In this document: positions 60,335 through 64,000 of the stretch, piece by piece | Layout: each line of letters begins with the position of its first letter | How positions within the stretch are numbered: position 1 is the stretch's first letter | Assembly: GCF_015351765.1 (NCBI RefSeq) | Contig: NZ_JADKQA010000003.1 | Coordinates: 225,203 to 289,202 of the forward strand | Direction: 5' to 3' | Origin: Clostridium vitabionis | GTDB taxonomy: Bacteria > Bacillota > Clostridia > Lachnospirales > Lachnospiraceae | Length of the DNA: 64,000 nucleotides | Program-made: the position numbers and the translations under genes | The notes under the pieces: generated by a model | What the model was told of the DNA's origin: nothing | The model's input: only the letters and a program-made list of their open reading frames with translations | The model's database searches: none

Positions 60335-61573
60335 ATGGCACAATCGAGAAAAGATAATCGAGGCAGAACTCTCCGGAAAGGAGAAGTTCAGCGTTCCTCT
60401 GATCTGCGTTACCTGTACACCTACACGGATCCGCTGGGAAAAAGAAGATTTGTCTATGCGAAGGATCTGATGTCGCTTCGGGAGAAGGAGAAGGAACTGT
60501 TCCGGGACCAGCTGGACGGGCTTGACCGTTACACGGCAGGACGGGCCAGTGTCAATGATGCCTTTGACCGGTATATGGCGACTAAACGGAACCTCCGCGA
60601 TTCCACGAAGAGCAATTACTGCTATACGTACAATCATTTTGTGCGGGATAATTTTGGCCAGAAGAAGCTCCTGGAAGTGAGGTATTCAGATGTGATGCAG
60701 TATTATCTGTATCTTCTGAATGACAAGGAGCTGTCACTGTCCACGGTGGATACGATTCACTGTCTTCTGCATCCGGCCTTTCAACTGGCTGTGCGGGATG
60801 ATGTGATCCGGAAGAACCCGACAGACGGAGTGATGAAGGAACTGACCAAACGGACGGGAATGCACAGAGGTATCCGGCATGCCCTTACCGTAGAGCAGCA
60901 GAGAGCCTTTATGGAGTATATTGCGGGTCATCCTGTGTATGTACACTGGTGGCCGCTGTTCACAGTGCTTTTGGGGACTGGCTGTCGGATCGGGGAAGCA
61001 ATCGGACTTAGATGGGAGGATCTGGATTTCGAGAAAGGAACCATCAACATCAATCATACCGTTACCTATTATCCGTCCTCGGATACAAGAGAATGTGTTT
61101 ACCACTTTCATAAGCCGAAGACAGAATCCGGAATCAGGGTCATCCCGATGCTGGATCTCGTCAGGGATGCATTCGATATTCTGAGGGAAGACGAGAAGGA
61201 ATACGGACCGAATGAGCAGGTGATCGATGGTCAGTCCGGTTTTATCTTTCAGAACCGGTACGGAAAGATTCCGAATCCCCAGACAATCAATGCTTCCATT
61301 AAAAGGATCGTTGCGAGCTATAATGATGAGGAAATGCTGAAGGCCAGCAGAGAGAAGAGAGAACCATTGCTTCTGCCCGATTTCTCCTGCCATCACTTAA
61401 GACATACTTTTGCTACAAGGCTGTGTGAGGCGGAGAGCAATCTGAAGGTGATCCAGTCTATCATGGGTCACAAGAACATTGAAACAACGATGGATGTATA
61501 TGCTGAGGCCACGGACCGGAAAAAGGAGGAGACTTTTGGCCGACTGGCCGGCAAACTGGATAATCTGTTCTAA
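60335..61573 (+). CDS. int: Tyrosine integrase of Tn916-like ICE
   Basis: 412 residues. N-terminal arm-binding domain (NRGRTLRKGEVQRSSDLRYLYTYTDPLGKRRFVYAKDL), core-binding domain and catalytic domain with Arg in LLGTGCRIGEAIGL, the HKPKTESGIRVIPM strand, HxxR in CHHLRHTFATRL, GHKNIETTMDV and the nucleophile in VYAEAT. Ends with KEETFGRLAGKLDNLF, like Tn916 integrases. GGAGGAG precedes ATG 60335. It is the last gene before a metG fragment, so the element's attachment site should lie just downstream. Confidence 0.95.
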   Translation: MAQSRKDNRGRTLRKGEVQRSSDLRYLYTYTDPLGKRRFVYAKDLMSLREKEKELFRDQLDGLDRYTAGRASVNDAFDRYMATKRNLRDSTKSNYCYTYNHFVRDNFGQKKLLEVRYSDVMQYYLYLLNDKELSLSTVDTIHCLLHPAFQLAVRDDVIRKNPTDGVMKELTKRTGMHRGIRHALTVEQQRAFMEYIAGHPVYVHWWPLFTVLLGTGCRIGEAIGLRWEDLDFEKGTININHTVTYYPSSDTRECVYHFHKPKTESGIRVIPMLDLVRDAFDILREDEKEYGPNEQVIDGQSGFIFQNRYGKIPNPQTINASIKRIVASYNDEEMLKASREKREPLLLPDFSCHHLRHTFATRLCEAESNLKVIQSIMGHKNIETTMDVYAEATDRKKEETFGRLAGKLDNLF

Positions 61574-61741
61574 AGATGACATGATTTTTGTTGTCGTGTA
61601 ACACGGAATCCGGTTTGCAACAGAGGCACAACAAATGCCCCAGGATAGATAAAGACGGTATCAGACCGGATAAAATCTATTGGAAATCGCGAGATATCGC
61701 CAGTCAGGGGCAGTTATCAAGAGATAAGTCCGGAGAGATTT

Positions 61742-62260
61742 TATGAAAAATCAATCCCGACACTCAAGTCCCTCGGCTCCAAAAACAATGAAGCACATGC
61801 GGACGAAAAGGCCGGCGAAGAGAAGGCTTCCGAGGCTGTTTCCGATCAATCCGGGTTCTTCACACCGAACGAGAAGATCGATTTCAGCAATGTAAAGATC
61901 GAGCCCCTGTTCGAAGAGCAGGTTGATTTTGATACCTTCTCCAAGTCTGATTTCAGAGCTGTAAAGGTAAAGGATTGCGTGGCAGTACCGAAGTCCAAGA
62001 AGCTGCTTCAGTTCACACTGGACGACGGAACAGGCACAGACCGCACGATTTTAAGCGGTATTCACGCATACTACGAGCCTGAAGAGCTGATCGGAAAGAC
62101 CTTGATTGCAATCGTAAATCTGCCCCCTCGTAAGATGATGGGCATCGATTCCTGTGGTATGCTTCTGTCCGCAGTAAGCAACTACAAGGATTCGGAGGAT
62201 GAGGAGCTTCACCTTCTGATGGTGGACAACCACATCCCGGCAGGTGCGAAGTTGTATTGA
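61742..62260 (+). pseudogene. metG: metG 3' fragment (methionyl-tRNA synthetase C-terminus)
   Basis: Open frame of about 172 codons. Its last 110 residues are the C-terminal tRNA-binding domain of MetRS (DFDTFSKSDFRAVKVKDC, then TILSGIHAYYEPEELIGK, LPPRKMMGIDSCGMLLSA). No N-terminal catalytic part or promoter is present. It sits just beyond the ICE integrase. It may be a leftover of a target gene interrupted by an earlier event, or captured DNA. A stand-alone CsaA-like protein is less likely, because the first half also reads like the MetRS linker. Confidence 0.8.
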
Positions 62261-62410
62261 GAATTGGCGCTGAGCCTGACAACAAAGTGAGTTTAAAAAA
62301 TGTGTTGTAGTGGCCGATTTACAACAATCTGACCACAAAAACCCATCTGAAGTCACTTTGTGACAGGCGGTGTCAACAAGTTGCAGAATTGAATAGTCAT
62401 TAGACTTCTC

Positions 62411-62459
62411 AAGGAGTCGCTTTTCTTAAAAGAAATTTTAAGAGGGGCGGCTCCTTTTT
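62411..62459 (+). terminator. Terminator after the metG fragment
   Basis: AAGGAGTCG (62411-62419) pairs with CGGCTCCTT (62448-62456, one T-G pair), with inner pairing of TTTTCTTAAAA-type sequence, followed by TTTTTG. Confidence 0.65.
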
Positions 62460-62684
62460 GTGTGTTCTACGAGCGGTGCAGATATGGAGCAGAGACGTCG
62501 GCGGGAGCTTGCTCACGCAAGACGGCTTCTGCGAACAGATCTATAGCGCGGCGCACGATGTCCAGTGGACATCGGTTCTGCGCGGACCGAAGCGGAGCGT
62601 AGACCAGCGCGACATCGAGGAAAGCGAAGCTTTGCGAGATGTACCGCCGTAGAGCACCCATGGTTTCACCAGTTTCACACCTGA

Positions 62685-63140
62685 ATCAGTAAACAGACAG
62701 ATCACAAAGCATACAAAGCCAGACCACACCCAAAAGCAGTAGCGAAGTTCAAGGCACAGATGAAGAAGCTGACATGCAGGAGCTGGGGAGTGAACAATTC
62801 TTTCAAGGTCTTTACACTTAACCAGCTCATTCGAGGTTGGATAAACTATTTCAAAATCGGAAGCATGAAAGGGCTGTGTGAGCGGCTCGACAGAAACATC
62901 CGGTACCGTCTGAGAATGTGTATCTGGAAGCACTGGAAGACACCGCAGAACAGAGCAAAGAATCTGATGAAGCTTGGAATCGACCGCAATACTGCATACC
63001 GAGTTGCCTACACTGGGAGAAGAATTGCCTTTGTCTGCAATAAGGGGGCGGTTAATGTGGCGATAAACAACAAAAGATTAGCTGAATTTGGGCTAATCTC
63101 CATGGCTGACTACTACGCCGAAAGGCGTGTCACTTGTTAA
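62685..63140 (+). pseudogene. Group II intron reverse transcriptase/maturase, C-terminal fragment
   Basis: Reads YKARPHPKAVAKFKAQMKKL, then SRSWGV-type CRSWGVNNSF, LNQLIRGWINYFKIGSMK, and the C-terminal WKTPQNRAKNLMKLGI and GAVNVAINNKRLAEFGLISMADYY. This is the maturase (domain X) and DNA-binding end of a group II intron protein of the HNH-less kind. The reverse-transcriptase core with YADD is absent upstream, and only rearranged sequence is found between 62460 and 62684. The intron's catalytic RNA end follows directly. Confidence 0.85.
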
Positions 63141-63147
63141 GTTGGTT

Positions 63148-63222
63148 GAACCGCCGTGTACCGAACGGTACGCACGGTGGTGTGAGAGGACGGGGAAATA
63201 TCAATTTCCCATCCTACTCGAT
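63148..63222 (+). ncRNA. Group II intron domains V and VI
   Basis: GAACCGCCGTGTACC-GAAC-GGTACGCACGGTGG (about 63148-63180) forms the domain V hairpin with its GNRA-like tip and bulge. GAGGACGGGGAAA...TTTCCCATCCTACTCGAT (63185-63222) forms domain VI with the unpaired branch-site A near the 3' end. The 3' splice boundary should be close to 63222. The 5' part of the ribozyme is missing. Confidence 0.85.
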
Positions 63223-63336
63223 TTTAGTGCGAATAATGATATTGGGTTAGATAGATGCAAACATGGCTGATTATTTAGAATGCATTGAGTCCGAAAAAAC
63301 AGAGGTAAATTGCAATAACAAGTTGGACACCCTCCG

Positions 63337-64000
63337 CTAGGCAGTAGCCTGGTAGATTCGGTCGATTTCCTCCTCGAAGATTTCATCCGGGGTTCTGTAA
63401 CCCAGGATCTTCCGTGGGAGGCAGTTACACCAGGTCTCCACATCGGAGATCTGCTGACCGGTAAAGTCATCAATCCGCTTACCCTTTGGTATGAACCTTC
63501 TGATCAGGCCGTTATGCCGCTCTACGGTTCCCTTATCGCAGGATGTGTAGGGATGGGCATAGTAGACAAGCGTATCAGCCATCTTCTCAAGTTCTGAAAG
63601 GTCGGCGAATTCCGAACCGTTATCGGTCGTAATCGTTTTGAACACTTCACCGAAGTGTTCGCTGTAAGTCTCCTGAAGCTGTTTAATTGCCTTCATGACA
63701 CACGCTGATGTCTTGTTTGCAATAGGAAGCATCAGGAACTCACGGCTTTTGCGTTCAGCAAGAGTGAGCAGGACCTGATCATCCCGGGTTTTGGCACCCA
63801 ATACGAGGTCACATTCCCAGTGCCCGAATTCCTCACGGGACTCGATCTCTCTGGGACGTTCCTCAATGCTGCGACCCAGCTTTTTCTTGTTGATCCGAAC
63901 TCTATGTTTCTTGGACTTACGCTTCAGCTTTTCAGGAAGGTTATGGTTCCTGATGCCAAAGAGGCCAAGATCAACATAGCGGTAAAGCGTTTTTGTGCAG
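63337..64000 (-). CDS. IS30-family transposase, cut by window edge
   Basis: 221 residues visible to the window edge, ending with stop at 63337. IS30 landmarks: TLYRYVDLGLFGIRNHNLP, then the DDE set with FGHWECDLVLG (first Asp), TTDNGSEFADLSEL (second Asp) and CDKGTVERHNGLIRRFIPKG (Glu), and the end LPRKILGYRTPDEIFEEEID. The N-terminal helix-turn-helix lies outside the window. AAATTGCAATAACAAGTTGGACAC at about 63306-63329 is the probable right end of the element. Confidence 0.92.
   Translation of the reverse strand, partial: CTKTLYRYVDLGLFGIRNHNLPEKLKRKSKKHRVRINKKKLGRSIEERPREIESREEFGHWECDLVLGAKTRDDQVLLTLAERKSREFLMLPIANKTSACVMKAIKQLQETYSEHFGEVFKTITTDNGSEFADLSELEKMADTLVYYAHPYTSCDKGTVERHNGLIRRFIPKGKRIDDFTGQQISDVETWCNCLPRKILGYRTPDEIFEEEIDRIYQATA

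Noticed and set aside
13113-61700. Matching attL/attR direct repeats of the ICE
   Set aside because: The sequences after lysS and after int were compared by eye and no shared repeat of useful length was found. The element is probably rearranged.
61979-62260. Stand-alone CsaA-like tRNA-binding protein
   Set aside because: The frame is open further upstream and reads like MetRS linker; there is no ribosome site at 61979. Better explained as a metG fragment.
1-64000. CRISPR arrays, tRNA or rRNA genes
   Set aside because: No regularly spaced repeats and no cloverleaf or rRNA-like sequence were recognised by eye on either strand.

Overview
The window looks like the chromosome of a Gram-positive gut-type Clostridia, most like Lachnospiraceae. 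The evidence is the uvrC-hprK-murB-rapZ-whiA-HPr-like gene order, strong AGGAGG ribosome sites, TTGACA-N17-TATAAT promoters, a CGAAC-N4-GTTC SOS box and Tn916/Tn1549-type conjugative-element genes. No organism can be named from sequence alone.

Region 1 (1-13112) is GC-rich conserved chromosome, all on the + strand: the uvrC end, hprK, murB, rapZ, whiA and a Crh-like HPr paralogue (catabolite control, wall precursor synthesis, cell-division and RNA regulators in one operon), then dnaE, pfkA, a DUF6145-like gene, dusB, two overlapping tiny ORFs, greA and lysS. A strong terminator at 13251-13283 follows lysS.

Region 2 (13300-30650) is a block of an integrative and conjugative element (ICE): a five-repeat zinc-ribbon protein, ParA/ParB, a yjdF gene with its riboswitch on the opposite strand, small membrane and HhH-like ORFs, LPD/DUF7007-type proteins, and a 2762-residue methylase/SNF2-helicase protein. 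That gene carries a complete tnpV in another reading frame. No relaxase or type IV secretion genes are seen, so the element looks incomplete.

Region 3 (30800-48350) is a graveyard of mobile DNA: a membrane protein, an ankyrin protein and an AlbA_2/Schlafen-type regulator; an XRE-membrane gene cut by an IS1634-type element whose transposase carries two AT-hooks; an intact IS66 element; a RIT element (three tyrosine recombinases, the first decapitated by the IS66); a second, truncated IS66; and a DUF434/DUF5616 gene split by a 2.17-kb IS with a 6-bp target duplication.

Region 4 (48345-61573) holds a frameshifted ArsC/Spx-like gene, an AT-rich Gabija-type defence pair (GajA-like OLD nuclease plus a UvrD-like GajB broken by one frameshift), a fluoride channel, a peptide deformylase pseudogene, DUF1801 and WYL genes, an SOS-regulated LexA-like repressor, an XRE regulator, a RelB-like/Fic toxin-antitoxin pair, and an ICE end module (sigma-like, excisionase, integrase).

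Region 5 (61700-64000) has a promoterless metG 3' fragment, the 3' end of a group II intron (maturase C-terminus plus domains V/VI) and an IS30-family transposase running off the window edge.

The window thus pairs a stable housekeeping operon with a long insertion hotspot in which ICE, RIT, IS66, IS1634, IS30 and group II elements have nested and decayed. The defence and toxin genes inside it are partly inactivated.
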